From the NCBI GenBank assembly GCA_902800925.1, contig CADCGD010000024.1, forward strand, positions 1 to 64,000: a stretch of 64,000 bases of DNA. Direction: 5' to 3'. Source of the DNA: an uncultured Bacteroidales bacterium (lineage in GTDB: Bacteria > Bacteroidota > Bacteroidia > Bacteroidales > Bacteroidaceae). Made by a program: the position numbers and the translations under genes. A model generated the notes under the pieces. It did no database searches. It was given only the letters and a program-made list of their open reading frames with translations, and was not told the origin of the DNA. Below are positions 1 to 9,240 of this stretch, in pieces (the stretch's first letter is position 1; every line of letters begins with the position of its first letter).

Positions 1-40
1 TTCTCTAGAGAATTTGACATATTTTCTAGAAAATTATCTC

Positions 41-135
41 CATGTAGGCTAATGTAGGCTCTATGTAGGCTTGAAAGGCAAGCCTACATATGCTAAATAG
101 CTGTATAGCAACGTATTAAATAATACTATGTAGGC
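41..135. repeat. Short direct repeats with a perfect hairpin, in the 380-base stretch before aldA
   Basis: The 9-mer ATGTAGGCT occurs four times (starting near 42, 52, 63 and 127). The third copy forms a perfect hairpin with an inverted copy: stem 62-73 pairs with 79-90 around a 5-base loop. Two further small palindromes built on TCTAGA lie at about 4-34. I see no gene in 1-380; the only other recognisable element there is the aldA promoter. A regulatory or repeat role is inference. Confidence 0.6.
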
Positions 136-299
136 TAGACCCACTTTTTCACTTTTTTGAGGGCAAAAAAATCTGTTAACATTCCATTAACAATTATAGA
201 GTTCAATCATATGTGATGCAAAAGTACGAAAAAACACTTACTTTGTTTTATCTCAATGGAAAAATTAAATATTTTTGGGAATAAAAAAGTTGCCGATTG

Positions 300-331
300 T
301 TTGTGTGTTTCCTTACAATTTCGTAACTTTG
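300..331 (+). promoter_or_regulatory. Bacteroidetes-type promoter for aldA
   Basis: TTTG at 300-303 and TAACTTTG at 324-331 are 20 bases apart, which is the spacing of the Bacteroidetes primary sigma factor consensus. The leader to the ATG at 381 is about 45 bases, AT-rich, with no Shine-Dalgarno sequence. Confidence 0.75.
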
Positions 332-380
332 CCCAGACAAAAACTACAATTACTAATTTATAACAAAACAGATTATTTCT

Positions 381-1823
381 ATGAAGAACTTACAGATGTA
401 CATTAATGGCCAGTTCTGCGAAAGCTCGAACGGCAAGTGGATTGATGTGTTGAACCCGTCAACCGAGGAGGTTATCTCCCGTCAACCTGAAGGAACAATT
501 GAAGACGTGAACCGTGCTCTGGATGCCGCACGTGCTGCTCAGAAACAGTGGGGAAAGACACCCGCTATAGAGCGTGCACAGTATCTGTTGAAGATGGCTG
601 AAGGCATCAAAAAACGCGAGAAGGAATTTACTGAGATTATCATGCGTGAGCAGGGTAAGACCCGCACATGGGCTTCCATTGAAGTGGGTGCTACCATTGC
701 CTATTTTGAGTATATGGCTTCTTTTGCTCGTCATATCGAGGGTGAGATTATTCCGTCAGACCGTCCCAATGAGACTATCTTGCTGACGAAGAAGCCTATT
801 GGTGTTGTGGCAGGTATTCTGCCCTGGAACTTCCCGTTCTTCTTGATTGCCCGCAAGGCTGGTGCTGCGCTGATTGCCGGTTGTACTATTGTCATCAAGC
901 CCTCGCAACTCACTCCTGAGAACTGTACTGAATTTGGTAAGGTGGTTGCTGAGACGGGCCTTCCTGCTGGTGTTATCAATATTGTTACCGGTAAGGGTTC
1001 TGTCATTGGTAACGAGATGGCAGGATCTCCAAAGATTGACATTGTCAGCGTGACGGGTTCTGTTGGTGCTGGTGAGAGTATTATGGCTGCTGCCTCAAAG
1101 AATATCACCAAGGTCTCTCTTGAGTTGGGTGGTAAGGCTCCCGCTATTGTCATGAACGATGCCGACCTGGAGCGTGCAGCCCAGTGGATTGTCGACAGCC
1201 GCATTGGTAACAATGGTCAGATATGTAACAATGCCGAGCGTGTCTATGTACAGAAGGGCGTGAAGGAAGCATTCACAAAGATTCTGGTGGACAAGATGTC
1301 GAAGGTGAAGGTTGGCGACCCCTGTAAGGACGAAACGGTCGACATGGGTCCGCTGGTAGAGCAGCGTGCTCTGGAGAGCGTCACCGAGAAAGTAGAGCGT
1401 GCTATTGGTCAGGGTGCCAAGTTGCTGTGTGGTGGTCATCGTGTTGGCGATAAGGGCTATTTCTATGCTGCTACCGTTCTGGACAACTGTCGTCAGGATA
1501 TGGATATTATCCACGAGGAGACTTTCGGCCCGGTTATTCCTCTCATAGAGTTCGATACGCTCGATCAGGTTATTGAGTGGGCTAACGACTGCGAGTACGG
1601 TCTGGCATCGAGCATCTTTACTAAGGACCTCAACGTAGCTGTCAAGGCTTGTCGTGAGTTGGAGTTTGGTGAGACCTACATCAACCGTGAGCACTTCGAG
1701 GCTATTCAGGGCTTCCATGCCGGTGTCAAGAAGAGCGGTATTGGCGGCGCAGATGGTAAACATGGTGTCGATGAGTATCTCGTTACTCACGTTACCTACC
1801 TTGATACCTGGGAGGATATGTAA
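381..1823 (+). CDS. aldA: Lactaldehyde/aldehyde dehydrogenase AldA
   Basis: A 480-residue NAD-dependent aldehyde dehydrogenase, expected to oxidise lactaldehyde to lactate (the fucose/rhamnose route) and related aldehydes such as glycolaldehyde in the cytoplasm. It follows E. coli AldA almost end to end: N-terminal MYINGQF, the substrate-site segment ILPWNFPFFLIARK (about 146-159), the Rossmann loop VTGSVGAG (224-231), the general base in LELGGKAP (Glu248) and the catalytic cysteine in GQICNNAERVYV (Cys282). The C-terminal INRE and GIGGADGKHG motifs are AldA-specific. Length is normal. It is monocistronic, with its own promoter and a strong terminator facing uvrA. Fucose-synthesis genes are 37 kb away, so no local pathway context supports the substrate. 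Confidence 0.9.
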   Translation: MKNLQMYINGQFCESSNGKWIDVLNPSTEEVISRQPEGTIEDVNRALDAARAAQKQWGKTPAIERAQYLLKMAEGIKKREKEFTEIIMREQGKTRTWASIEVGATIAYFEYMASFARHIEGEIIPSDRPNETILLTKKPIGVVAGILPWNFPFFLIARKAGAALIAGCTIVIKPSQLTPENCTEFGKVVAETGLPAGVINIVTGKGSVIGNEMAGSPKIDIVSVTGSVGAGESIMAAASKNITKVSLELGGKAPAIVMNDADLERAAQWIVDSRIGNNGQICNNAERVYVQKGVKEAFTKILVDKMSKVKVGDPCKDETVDMGPLVEQRALESVTEKVERAIGQGAKLLCGGHRVGDKGYFYAATVLDNCRQDMDIIHEETFGPVIPLIEFDTLDQVIEWANDCEYGLASSIFTKDLNVAVKACRELEFGETYINREHFEAIQGFHAGVKKSGIGGADGKHGVDEYLVTHVTYLDTWEDM

Positions 1824-1827
1824 TAGC

Positions 1828-1864
1828 AAAAGGCTCGGCATAAATGAAAGTGCCGAGCCTTTTG
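1828..1864. terminator. Bidirectional terminator between aldA and uvrA
   Basis: Inverted arms AAAAGGCTCGGCA and TGCCGAGCCTTTT surround a 10-base loop. Runs of A before and T after make it usable for both convergent genes. Confidence 0.85.
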
Positions 1865-1867
1865 GTT

Positions 1868-4711
1868 TTATTCGCGTTCCAGTTCTTCTTTGAGGAAGCG
1901 GGGCGTGTAGCCTTTATCGCTATTGGCGACCTCTTCTGGTGTACCCGTAGAGAGAATGGTGCCACCGCCACGACCACCTTCAGGCCCCATGTCGATGATG
2001 TGGTCTGCCTGACGGATAACGTCGAGGTTATGCTCGATGACGAGGACTGTATTGCCACGGTCTACCAAGCGACGCAGTACCTCCATGAGGATGCGGATGT
2101 CCTCGAAGTGCAGACCGGTGGTGGGCTCGTCGAGAATATAGAACGTTTTGCCAGTATCTTTCTTCGACAGTTCGGCAGCCAGCTTGATGCGCTGACTCTC
2201 ACCGCCAGAGAGGGTTGTGGATGGTTGTCCCAACTTAATATATCCGAGACCTACATCCTGAATGGTCTTGATTTTACGCAGGATGTCGGGCACGTTCTCG
2301 AAGAATTCGCAGGCCTGGTTGATGGTCATGTCGAGCACATCGGCAATGCTCTTACCCTTGAAGCGTACTTCCAGCGTTTCACGGTTGTAGCGCTTGCCGT
2401 GACACTCCTCACAGGGCACCTGAATGTTCGGTAAGAAGTTCATCTCGATGGTTTTGTAACCATTGCCACCACACGTCTCGCAACGTCCACCCTTCACATT
2501 GAACGAGAAGCGGCCAGGTTTGTAGCCACGAATCTGGGCTTCGGGCAGGTTGACAAACAGCGAACGGATATCGCTGAAGACACCTGTATAAGTGGCGGGA
2601 TTGGAGCGTGGCGTACGACCGATAGGACTCTGGTCGACGTTCACCACCTTATCTATATATTTCAGACCTTCAATGCTGTCGTAAGGTAATGGCGCCTGCA
2701 GCGAGCGATAGAAATGCTTGGAGAGGATGGGGTAGAGTGTCTCGTTGATGAGCGTGGACTTACCTGAGCCGCTGACACCTGTGACCACGATGAGTTTTCC
2801 CAAAGGAAACTCTGCCGTGATGTTCTTCAGGTTATTGCCGCGACAGCCGGTAAGGACTAGGCGTTGATTGGTGGTGCCTTTCTTTGCTGCGACACTATCG
2901 CAGCGTACGGTACCATTGAGGTACTGTGCCGTGAGTGTGTTGGTTTTCAGCAGTTCGGCAGGAGTACCTTGGAAGACCACTTCGCCACCTTTGCGACCAG
3001 CCTTAGGACCGATATCTACGATGTAGTCGGCACTAAGCATCATATCTCGGTCATGCTCAACAACGATAACGGTATTGCCCAGGTCGCGCAGCTCCTTGAG
3101 TGAACGGATGAGTCGCTCGTTGTCGCGCTGGTGTAGTCCGATAGACGGCTCATCAAGGATGTAAAGTACGTTGACCAGTTGTGAACCAATCTGTGTGGCC
3201 AGTCGGATACGCTGACTCTCACCGCCCGACAGCGATGCCGACTGACGATTCAGCGACAGGTAGTCGAGACCTACATCCAATAGGAAGTCTAGACGAGTGC
3301 GCAACTCCTTGAGTATCTCAGTAGCAATCTGTTGTTGTTGATTGTCTAAATGCTTTTCCACTTCGTTGAGCCATTCGCGCAACTCGTCAAGATCCATGTT
3401 TGCCAGTTCGGCAATATTCTTATCCCAAATCTTATAGGACAGTGCCTCACGGTTCAGTCGTTGGCCGTGACACTCAGGACATTCGCACTCAGCCAAGAAC
3501 TGCTCTGCCCATTTCTCGGAGCCTAAGGACGGTCCACGGCGTGAAGCAGGTGTGCTGTCATCGTCGTCCATGACGGAGCGCAGGTACTTGATGACACCAT
3601 CGTAGTCGACAAAGTAGTCACTGGAGGTATGTACCAGTTCTTTGTCGATACGGACTGGTTCGAGGGTACCATATAGAATCTCGTTAAGTGCCTCTTCGGG
3701 TATCTCTTCGATAGGTGTCTTGATATCGCACTCATAATTGGCAAGAATGGCGCTAATCTGCCAGAAAATCATCTGGTTCTTGTACTTGCCAAGGGGCACG
3801 ATGCCACCATCGTGGATGGAGTGCTTGCGGTTTGGGATGACTTTGGAAAGGTCTATTTCGTTGATATATCCCAGACCCTTGCAGCGCGGACAAGCACCTT
3901 GCGGAGAGTTGAACGAGAAGGTGTTGGGCGCAGGATCACCATAAGAGATGCCTGTGGTGGGACACATCAGACGGCGCGAGAAGTGTTTCACGACACCAGT
4001 CTCATGGTCCATAATCATCAGCAGACCCTCGCCCTGCTTCATGGCGATGGAAACAGATTTCTTCAGTCGGTCAGAAGCATCGTTCACCGCTAAGCGGTCA
4101 ATGACTACCTCGATGTCGTGATTCTTGTAGCGGTCCACCTTCATGCCAGGCAAGAGTTCCCTGACTTCACCATCAATGCGTACATGGAGGTAACCCTTGC
4201 GACGCATCGACTCGAAGAGTTCACGATAGTGTCCCTTGCGGCTCTTGACCAACGGCGCCAGGATTAAAATCTTCTTACCTGCATAATCGCTCTGAATCAT
4301 CTCGATGACCTTCTCCTCGGTGTATTTCACCATCGGCTCCCCTGTTGCATAGCTGTAGGCACGGCCGGCACGGGCAAAGAGCAGACGCATATAGTCGTAG
4401 ATTTCCGTCGTCGTACCTACTGTAGAACGCGGGTTCTTGTTGGTGGTCTTCTGTTCAATGCTAATAACAGGGGACAGTCCAGTAATCTTGTCAACATCAG
4501 GACGCTCCATACCACCCAGGAAGTTGCGGGCATAGGCCGAGAAAGTCTCGATATAGCGGCGTTGTCCTTCGGCAAAGATGGTGTCGAAAGCCAACGACGA
4601 CTTACCACTACCACTCAAACCGGTAATGACAGTCAGCGAGTTTCGTGGTATCTCCACGTCGATATTCTTCAGGTTGTGGACACGGGCGCCGAAGACTTGG
4701 ATTTTTTCCAT
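1868..4711 (-). CDS. uvrA: Excinuclease ABC subunit A
   Basis: A 947-residue UvrA, the damage-sensing ATPase of nucleotide excision repair. Two ABC ATPase heads are visible: Walker [10 protein letters not shown] near residue 31 with [12 protein letters not shown] and [10 protein letters not shown], and GVSGSGKST in the second half with [12 protein letters not shown] and [10 protein letters not shown]. The second zinc finger is complete (CETCGGNGY then CEECHGKRY). In the first zinc finger the leading pair is degenerate (CPTT instead of CxxC) while the trailing CPRC remains. I recall the same loss in other Bacteroidetes UvrA proteins, so it is probably a lineage trait. Length matches the family. 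It is transcribed alone, opposite to aldA. Confidence 0.97.
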   Translation of the reverse strand: MEKIQVFGARVHNLKNIDVEIPRNSLTVITGLSGSGKSSLAFDTIFAEGQRRYIETFSAYARNFLGGMERPDVDKITGLSPVISIEQKTTNKNPRSTVGTTTEIYDYMRLLFARAGRAYSYATGEPMVKYTEEKVIEMIQSDYAGKKILILAPLVKSRKGHYRELFESMRRKGYLHVRIDGEVRELLPGMKVDRYKNHDIEVVIDRLAVNDASDRLKKSVSIAMKQGEGLLMIMDHETGVVKHFSRRLMCPTTGISYGDPAPNTFSFNSPQGACPRCKGLGYINEIDLSKVIPNRKHSIHDGGIVPLGKYKNQMIFWQISAILANYECDIKTPIEEIPEEALNEILYGTLEPVRIDKELVHTSSDYFVDYDGVIKYLRSVMDDDDSTPASRRGPSLGSEKWAEQFLAECECPECHGQRLNREALSYKIWDKNIAELANMDLDELREWLNEVEKHLDNQQQQIATEILKELRTRLDFLLDVGLDYLSLNRQSASLSGGESQRIRLATQIGSQLVNVLYILDEPSIGLHQRDNERLIRSLKELRDLGNTVIVVEHDRDMMLSADYIVDIGPKAGRKGGEVVFQGTPAELLKTNTLTAQYLNGTVRCDSVAAKKGTTNQRLVLTGCRGNNLKNITAEFPLGKLIVVTGVSGSGKSTLINETLYPILSKHFYRSLQAPLPYDSIEGLKYIDKVVNVDQSPIGRTPRSNPATYTGVFSDIRSLFVNLPEAQIRGYKPGRFSFNVKGGRCETCGGNGYKTIEMNFLPNIQVPCEECHGKRYNRETLEVRFKGKSIADVLDMTINQACEFFENVPDILRKIKTIQDVGLGYIKLGQPSTTLSGGESQRIKLAAELSKKDTGKTFYILDEPTTGLHFEDIRILMEVLRRLVDRGNTVLVIEHNLDVIRQADHIIDMGPEGGRGGGTILSTGTPEEVANSDKGYTPRFLKEELERE

Positions 4712-4746
4712 TTTTGGATAATGGTACTATAGGATTAATGGACTTT

Positions 4747-5427
4747 TTATGGGTTGCTGGTGTTGTCCACCGTATTGAAGTTGCGCAACAGGTTGACATC
4801 GCGGCGGATGTTATACTCCATGCCATCGGCACCACGCGCCTTGACATAGACAAAATAGACACCGTCTTTGACAGGATGACCATTGTGGGTACCGTCCCAT
4901 CCGCTTTTCTCGTTCTGCCAGTCTGTCCAGTCGTAAAGCTTCTGACCATGTCGATTAAAGATGTAGGCATGGAACTCGACAATACTCTTCGTATTAGTCT
5001 TTGCCTGTAAGTAGTCATTGATGCCGTCACCATTGGGCGAGAAAGCATTGGGTATTTCCAGGTGACTGTCGCTGATGGTGATATTCATACTCTTTGTCTC
5101 GATGATTTCACCGTCGAGCACGACATTGAGTGTAATCGTGTTTTTGCCAGCTGCCGTGAACGTATAGCTGGTGTTCTCCTCGTAGCGTGTGACATTGATG
5201 TCGGCCGAGGTATTGGTGATGTGCCACTCGATAGCTGCCGCAGGATCAAGATTCGATGGGTTCGATGTGAACTGCACATAGAGTGGGGCTTCAGCGTTGA
5301 AATCTTCAGTCGCAACCACCTCAACACCCTGCTTATCGGTGTATGTTGCCTTGAGTTCAATGTCAGCAGAAGCCGTTGTTGCCAACAGACAAAAGGCAAA
5401 AAGGGTTAATATTTTACCTATTTTCAT
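4747..5427 (-). CDS. Small secreted protein with CHU_C / gliding-motility C-terminal domain
   Basis: A 226-residue exported protein. A signal peptide covers residues 1-21 (hydrophobic core then TASA). A PKD/Ig-like segment of about 110 residues follows. The C-terminal 85 residues form a CHU_C domain: IPNAFSPNGDGINDYL, then FNRHGQKLYDW and GWDGTHNGHPVKDGVYFVYV. This domain is the type B sorting signal of the type IX secretion system, so the protein should cross the outer membrane. It is unusual that almost nothing except the signal and sorting domains is present; most CHU_C proteins are large adhesins or enzymes. A -7 box (TAATTTTG on the - strand, 5450-5457) precedes it. Function unknown. Confidence 0.85.
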   Translation of the reverse strand: MKIGKILTLFAFCLLATTASADIELKATYTDKQGVEVVATEDFNAEAPLYVQFTSNPSNLDPAAAIEWHITNTSADINVTRYEENTSYTFTAAGKNTITLNVVLDGEIIETKSMNITISDSHLEIPNAFSPNGDGINDYLQAKTNTKSIVEFHAYIFNRHGQKLYDWTDWQNEKSGWDGTHNGHPVKDGVYFVYVKARGADGMEYNIRRDVNLLRNFNTVDNTSNP

Positions 5428-5463
5428 GTTTGATATGCGAATATTTCTGCAAAATTAGAAAAA

Positions 5464-5509
5464 TATTATGAATTATGCATTATCCATTATGAATTATTTC
5501 GTAATTTTG
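5464..5509 (+). repeat. AT-rich ATTATGAATTATGC-type spacer repeat next to a -7 box
   Basis: Alternating ATTATGAATTAT / GCATTATCCATT units fill 5464-5500 and are followed directly by TTTCG and a TAnnTTTG-type -7 element (TAATTTTG, 5502-5509) that serves the LysM gene. A closely similar arrangement lies upstream of malQ at 55544-55591. Confidence 0.6.
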
Positions 5510-5536
5510 TAGCGCAAAACTGAAAAAAGGTAGTTT

Positions 5537-6910
5537 ATGAAACGATTATTAAGATATTTTTTCATGCTGACCATGCTTTCGTTTGTCGCAGAGACAGCGA
5601 TGGCACAGGTGCAGAAATACAAGGAACTGCATAAGGTAAAGCGCAAGGAGACCATCTTTGGCATAGCCCGTGAGAACGGTCTTACCATTGATGAACTCAT
5701 TGAGGCCAATCCGGAGATGAAGGTTCCTGGCTATGAATTGCATAAAGGTGACTATATCAAGATACCTTTCCCCTCAAATCATCCTGTTAGTGCCAGTGTC
5801 AACCAGCAGCCTCAGATGCCTACAAAGCCTGTTGTTATAGAGCGTGACATGCGAAACAGGGAAATCAGGGTAGGTGTGATGTTGCCCCTGCATAACGATA
5901 ATGGTGACGGCAAACGCATGGTTGAGTACTATCGTGGTGTCTTGATGGCCTGCGACAGTCTGCGTGTCAATGGCATCTCTACTGATATCCGTGCGTGGAA
6001 CGTGGCTGAGCAGGCCGACATCAAGCAGATATTGAAGGATCCTAAGGCTGCCGAGTGTGATTTGATTATAGGACCGCTTTATACCAAACAGCTGAAAGCA
6101 CTTGGTGACTTTGCTCAGAAGAACGACATCCGCGTGCTGATACCTTTCTCTATAAATAGCAACGAGGTATTCGACAATGGCAACCTTTTCCAGGTATTCC
6201 AGAACGGTAATCAGACAAACAATGGTTATGTGTTCCGCTTCTACCAACGTTTCAAGGATAGTCATGTGGTCATTATCGACTGTAACGACTCGACCAGTAC
6301 GAAAGGAAGTTTTACCACCGTATTGCGTCGTAAATTGGAGCAGGAGGGTGCCACCTATTCCATTTCCAATCTGAAGTCGAGTGAGACGAAGTTCAAGCAG
6401 TGTTTTTCGACCACTGCTCCTAATGTGGTGGTGCTGAACACCAGTCGCTCACAGGAATTGAACGTAGCCTTTGCCAAACTTAATGGCTTACTGATGACGG
6501 ACCCATCGCTGAAAATCTCGATGTTCGGATATCCAGAGTGGCTGATGTATACCAACAAGCATCTGGACAACTTCTATAAGTTCGATACCTATATCCCGTC
6601 GACCTATTATATGAGTCCGCTGTCAGCTCGTGGCGAGCACTTCAAGAAAAAGTATCGCTGGAACTTCCATCAGGATATGCAACCCTACCATCAGCGCTAT
6701 GCTGTGACGGGTTTCGACCATGCGTACTTCATGATAAAAGGTTTGCACATGTATGGCAGCCGCTTTATGGGAGCATCAGGTACGGTAGGATACACACCCT
6801 TGCAGACTCCGTTGCACTTTGAACGCATCGGCAATGGTGGTATGCAGAACCGTGCCATCCTGTTTGTGCACTACACGCCACAGAACAAGATAGAAACCAT
6901 CAATTTCTAA
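5537..6910 (+). CDS. LysM domain plus periplasmic-binding-protein-fold lipid/cell-wall protein
   Basis: A 457-residue exported protein. The signal peptide is residues 1-23 (ends AMAQ). One LysM peptidoglycan-binding domain follows at about 28-76 (HKVKRKETIFGIARENGLTI, then ELHKGDYIKIPF). From about residue 105 the chain has the type I periplasmic-binding fold used by amino-acid ABC receptors (VGVMLPLHNDNGDGKRM, then LIIGPLYTKQLKALGDFAQ). No ABC transporter genes are nearby, so the fold is probably used for sensing or scaffolding at the peptidoglycan rather than for uptake; that is inference. The gene is followed after 27 bases by an outer-membrane barrel gene, which fits an envelope role. Confidence 0.8.
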   Translation: MKRLLRYFFMLTMLSFVAETAMAQVQKYKELHKVKRKETIFGIARENGLTIDELIEANPEMKVPGYELHKGDYIKIPFPSNHPVSASVNQQPQMPTKPVVIERDMRNREIRVGVMLPLHNDNGDGKRMVEYYRGVLMACDSLRVNGISTDIRAWNVAEQADIKQILKDPKAAECDLIIGPLYTKQLKALGDFAQKNDIRVLIPFSINSNEVFDNGNLFQVFQNGNQTNNGYVFRFYQRFKDSHVVIIDCNDSTSTKGSFTTVLRRKLEQEGATYSISNLKSSETKFKQCFSTTAPNVVVLNTSRSQELNVAFAKLNGLLMTDPSLKISMFGYPEWLMYTNKHLDNFYKFDTYIPSTYYMSPLSARGEHFKKKYRWNFHQDMQPYHQRYAVTGFDHAYFMIKGLHMYGSRFMGASGTVGYTPLQTPLHFERIGNGGMQNRAILFVHYTPQNKIETINF

Positions 6911-6913
6911 AGG

Positions 6914-6936
6914 GAGAAGTGAATGGTGAAAAGTGA
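6914..6936 (+). repeat. GTGAATGGTGAAAAGTGAA spacer repeat
   Basis: This is the reverse complement of the TTCACTATTCAC repeat family found at 20113-20150 and 24743-24776. It sits in the spacer before the barrel gene and creates a false in-frame ATG at 6923. Confidence 0.55.
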
Positions 6937-6937
6937 A

Positions 6938-7699
6938 ATGAAATACCTCCTGTCTCTTTGCCTATTGGCTTTTCTTCCCTTTACTGCGATGGCGCAGGTG
7001 GGTGAATATCGTACCGACTTGGCTATTGGCGGTAGTGCAGGATATGTGATGAGTAATGTAGGCTTTGTCCCTGACGTTCCACAGGGGCTTTTGCCTGGTT
7101 ATACGGCAGGACTAACGGTACGTTATACCTGTGAGAAATATTTCAGTAGCATCTGTTCCATTTTGGGTGAAGTGAACGTTATCCAGACGGGTTGGAAGGA
7201 AGATATTCGTGATGCAGATAACAATCCTATTTACTATGCTGACGATATTGCCAAAGCGTCTCCATTGAGCTATGAACGAAAGGTTACTTATGTGCAGATT
7301 CCATTTTTGGCACGACTGGGATGGGGACGTGAGCGCAAGGGCTTGCAGGCTTTTATCCAAGCAGGTCCACAGATAGGTGTCTACCTTAGTGAATCGACAA
7401 AAACGAATGTAATGCTTGGTCGGGAACTGGCCAACAAGCGTGCTTCGCAGGTTATTGCTCAGGATACGTTGGCTGTGCAGAATAAGTTTGACTACGGTAT
7501 CGCCGCCGGTGGTGGTATTGAACTGTCGATACCTAAGGTGGGACACTTCATTCTGGAGGGTCGCTATTACTATGGCTTGGGCAACATCTTCAAGAACTCG
7601 AAGAGCGACTACTTCGGTAAGTCCAACTACGGTCAGATTATCATCAAGGCTACCTATCTCTTTGACATTGTAAGAACAAGAAATCCTAAAATAAAATAA
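6938..7699 (+). CDS. PorT-family outer-membrane beta-barrel protein
   Basis: A 253-residue outer-membrane protein. The signal peptide (MKYLLSLCLLAFLPFTAMA) is followed by alternating aromatic strands typical of OMP_b-brl_2/PorT barrels, ending in an aromatic-rich C-terminal strand (IIIKATYLFDIV). I chose the ATG at 6938: the longer frame from 6923 only adds MVKSE, which is encoded by a dispersed spacer repeat. In Porphyromonas PorT is a type IX secretion factor, but this superfamily is large and assignment to PorT itself is not secure. It is co-directional with the LysM gene upstream and the POT transporter 8 bases downstream. Confidence 0.75.
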   Translation: MKYLLSLCLLAFLPFTAMAQVGEYRTDLAIGGSAGYVMSNVGFVPDVPQGLLPGYTAGLTVRYTCEKYFSSICSILGEVNVIQTGWKEDIRDADNNPIYYADDIAKASPLSYERKVTYVQIPFLARLGWGRERKGLQAFIQAGPQIGVYLSESTKTNVMLGRELANKRASQVIAQDTLAVQNKFDYGIAAGGGIELSIPKVGHFILEGRYYYGLGNIFKNSKSDYFGKSNYGQIIIKATYLFDIVRTRNPKIK

Positions 7700-7707
7700 G
7701 AAAGATT

Positions 7708-9240
7708 ATGTTTGAAAACCAACCGAAAGGTCTATTTGCGTTGGCATTGGCCAACACTGGCGAGCGCTTTGGTTACTATACCATGCTAGCCGTCTTCGCC
7801 CTGTTCCTGAGAGCAAACTATGGATTGTCGCCCGCTATGGCAGGTACCATCTATAGTGCGTTCCTCATGTTAGTGTATTTCTTCCCGCTCATCGGTGGTA
7901 TGATGGCCGACAAGTTCGGCTTTGGCAAGATGGTGACAACGGGTATTATGATTATGTTTGCAGGCTATCTGCTGTTGTCGGTACCCTTGGGTGGCGACAG
8001 CGTGGCACTCATCGTGATGTTGGCAGCCCTGCTGCTCATCGGCTTTGGTACCGGCCTGTTCAAGGGTAACCTGCAGGTGATGGTGGGTGACCTCTATAAC
8101 GATCCGCAGTATAAAGACAAGCGCGACGCTGGTTTCTCTATCTTCTATATGGCTATCAACATCGGTGCCCTGTTTGCACCTACTGCAGCCATTAAGATTA
8201 AGGAGTATGCAGAGACAGCACTGGGCTACTCGTCAAACGATGCCTACCACTTCTCGTTTGCTGTGGCTTGTGCTTCACTGATTCTGTCTATCGCCATCTA
8301 CTACCTTTTCCGTAGCACGTTCCGCCATACGGAGGGTGGTGCGAAGAAGGACGCCAAGGCAGCCGATGCCGCTCCCGTAGAAGAACTCAGCAAGGAGGAA
8401 ACCAAGCAACGCATCGTGGCACTCTGCCTCGTATTTGCGGTGGTTATCTTCTTCTGGATGGCTTTCCACCAGAATGGTCTGTCGCTGACCTATTTTGCTG
8501 ACGAATTTACCGCTCAGTCTGCTGAGGGTTTGCAGGCTATGTGTTTCAATGTGTGGAATCTCGTAGCTGTCATTTTCATCGTCTATGCCCTGTTCTCACT
8601 GTTCCAGTCGAAGACGGGCAAGGCCAAGGCTATTTCTGCCGTTGTGATTGTGGTTGCCGTCGCTTTCCTTTGCCTGTCATACAATCCTGATGGTACGATT
8701 TCGGTTTCTGCACCTATCTTCCAGCAGTTCAATCCGTTCTATGTGGTTGCTCTGACACCTGTGTCAATGGCTATCTTCGGTTCGTTGGCAGCTAAGGGTA
8801 AGGAACCTTCGGCACCTCGTAAGATTGCTTATGGTATGATTGTGGCAGCTATTGCTTATGCGTTGATGGCCTTTGCCTCATTTGGTCTGCCTATGCCTCA
8901 GACCGAGATGGGAGCTGATGGCAATCCTGTTGCCGTTCATGTGGCTGACGTCACACCCAACCTGCTGATTAGCGTCTATCTCATTCTTACCTTTGGTGAA
9001 TTGTTGCTGTCGCCAATGGGTATCTCGTTTGTGTCTAAGGTAGCACCTCCCAAATATAAAGGTATGATGATGGGTGGCTGGTTCGTTGCTACCGCCATTG
9101 GTAACCAGCTCGTTGTCGTTGGTGGTCTGCTCTGGGGCGCTGTTCCCCTCTGGCTGTGCTGGAGCGTATTCCTGGGCGTCTGCCTCGTCGCTGCCATCTT
9201 CATGTTCGCTATGATGAAGCGCTTGGAGAAGGTATGCTAA
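7708..9240 (+). CDS. POT/PTR-family peptide MFS transporter
   Basis: A 510-residue inner-membrane carrier of the proton-dependent oligopeptide transporter family, with about 14 hydrophobic segments and a charged loop near 205-240 rich in Lys/Glu/Ala. The TM1 signature reads ANTGERFGYY. The second glutamate and RFxYY of the classical ExxERFxYY motif are kept, but the first glutamate, which takes part in proton coupling in characterised members, is Asn. I believe this is common in Bacteroidetes members, so altered coupling or substrate range is possible but unproven. The gene ends inside the start of the NhaC gene (7-base overlap), so the two are translationally coupled. Confidence 0.88.
   Translation: MFENQPKGLFALALANTGERFGYYTMLAVFALFLRANYGLSPAMAGTIYSAFLMLVYFFPLIGGMMADKFGFGKMVTTGIMIMFAGYLLLSVPLGGDSVALIVMLAALLLIGFGTGLFKGNLQVMVGDLYNDPQYKDKRDAGFSIFYMAINIGALFAPTAAIKIKEYAETALGYSSNDAYHFSFAVACASLILSIAIYYLFRSTFRHTEGGAKKDAKAADAAPVEELSKEETKQRIVALCLVFAVVIFFWMAFHQNGLSLTYFADEFTAQSAEGLQAMCFNVWNLVAVIFIVYALFSLFQSKTGKAKAISAVVIVVAVAFLCLSYNPDGTISVSAPIFQQFNPFYVVALTPVSMAIFGSLAAKGKEPSAPRKIAYGMIVAAIAYALMAFASFGLPMPQTEMGADGNPVAVHVADVTPNLLISVYLILTFGELLLSPMGISFVSKVAPPKYKGMMMGGWFVATAIGNQLVVVGGLLWGAVPLWLCWSVFLGVCLVAAIFMFAMMKRLEKVC

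Noticed and set aside
1095..1841. Open frame of 248 codons on the - strand of aldA
   Set aside because: Antisense shadow of a complete AldA; no start context or recognisable family.
3880..3970. Degenerate first zinc finger of UvrA as evidence of a defective gene
   Set aside because: The rest is intact, and the same CxxC loss is, to my knowledge, common in Bacteroidetes UvrA.
6923..6937. Upstream ATG for the barrel protein
   Set aside because: It lies within a dispersed GTGAATGGTGAAAAG repeat and spoils the signal peptide start.
9156..9233. Longer N-terminus for NhaC
   Set aside because: The 26 residues are the POT transporter end read in another frame; the ATG at 9234 overlaps the stop in a typical coupled arrangement.
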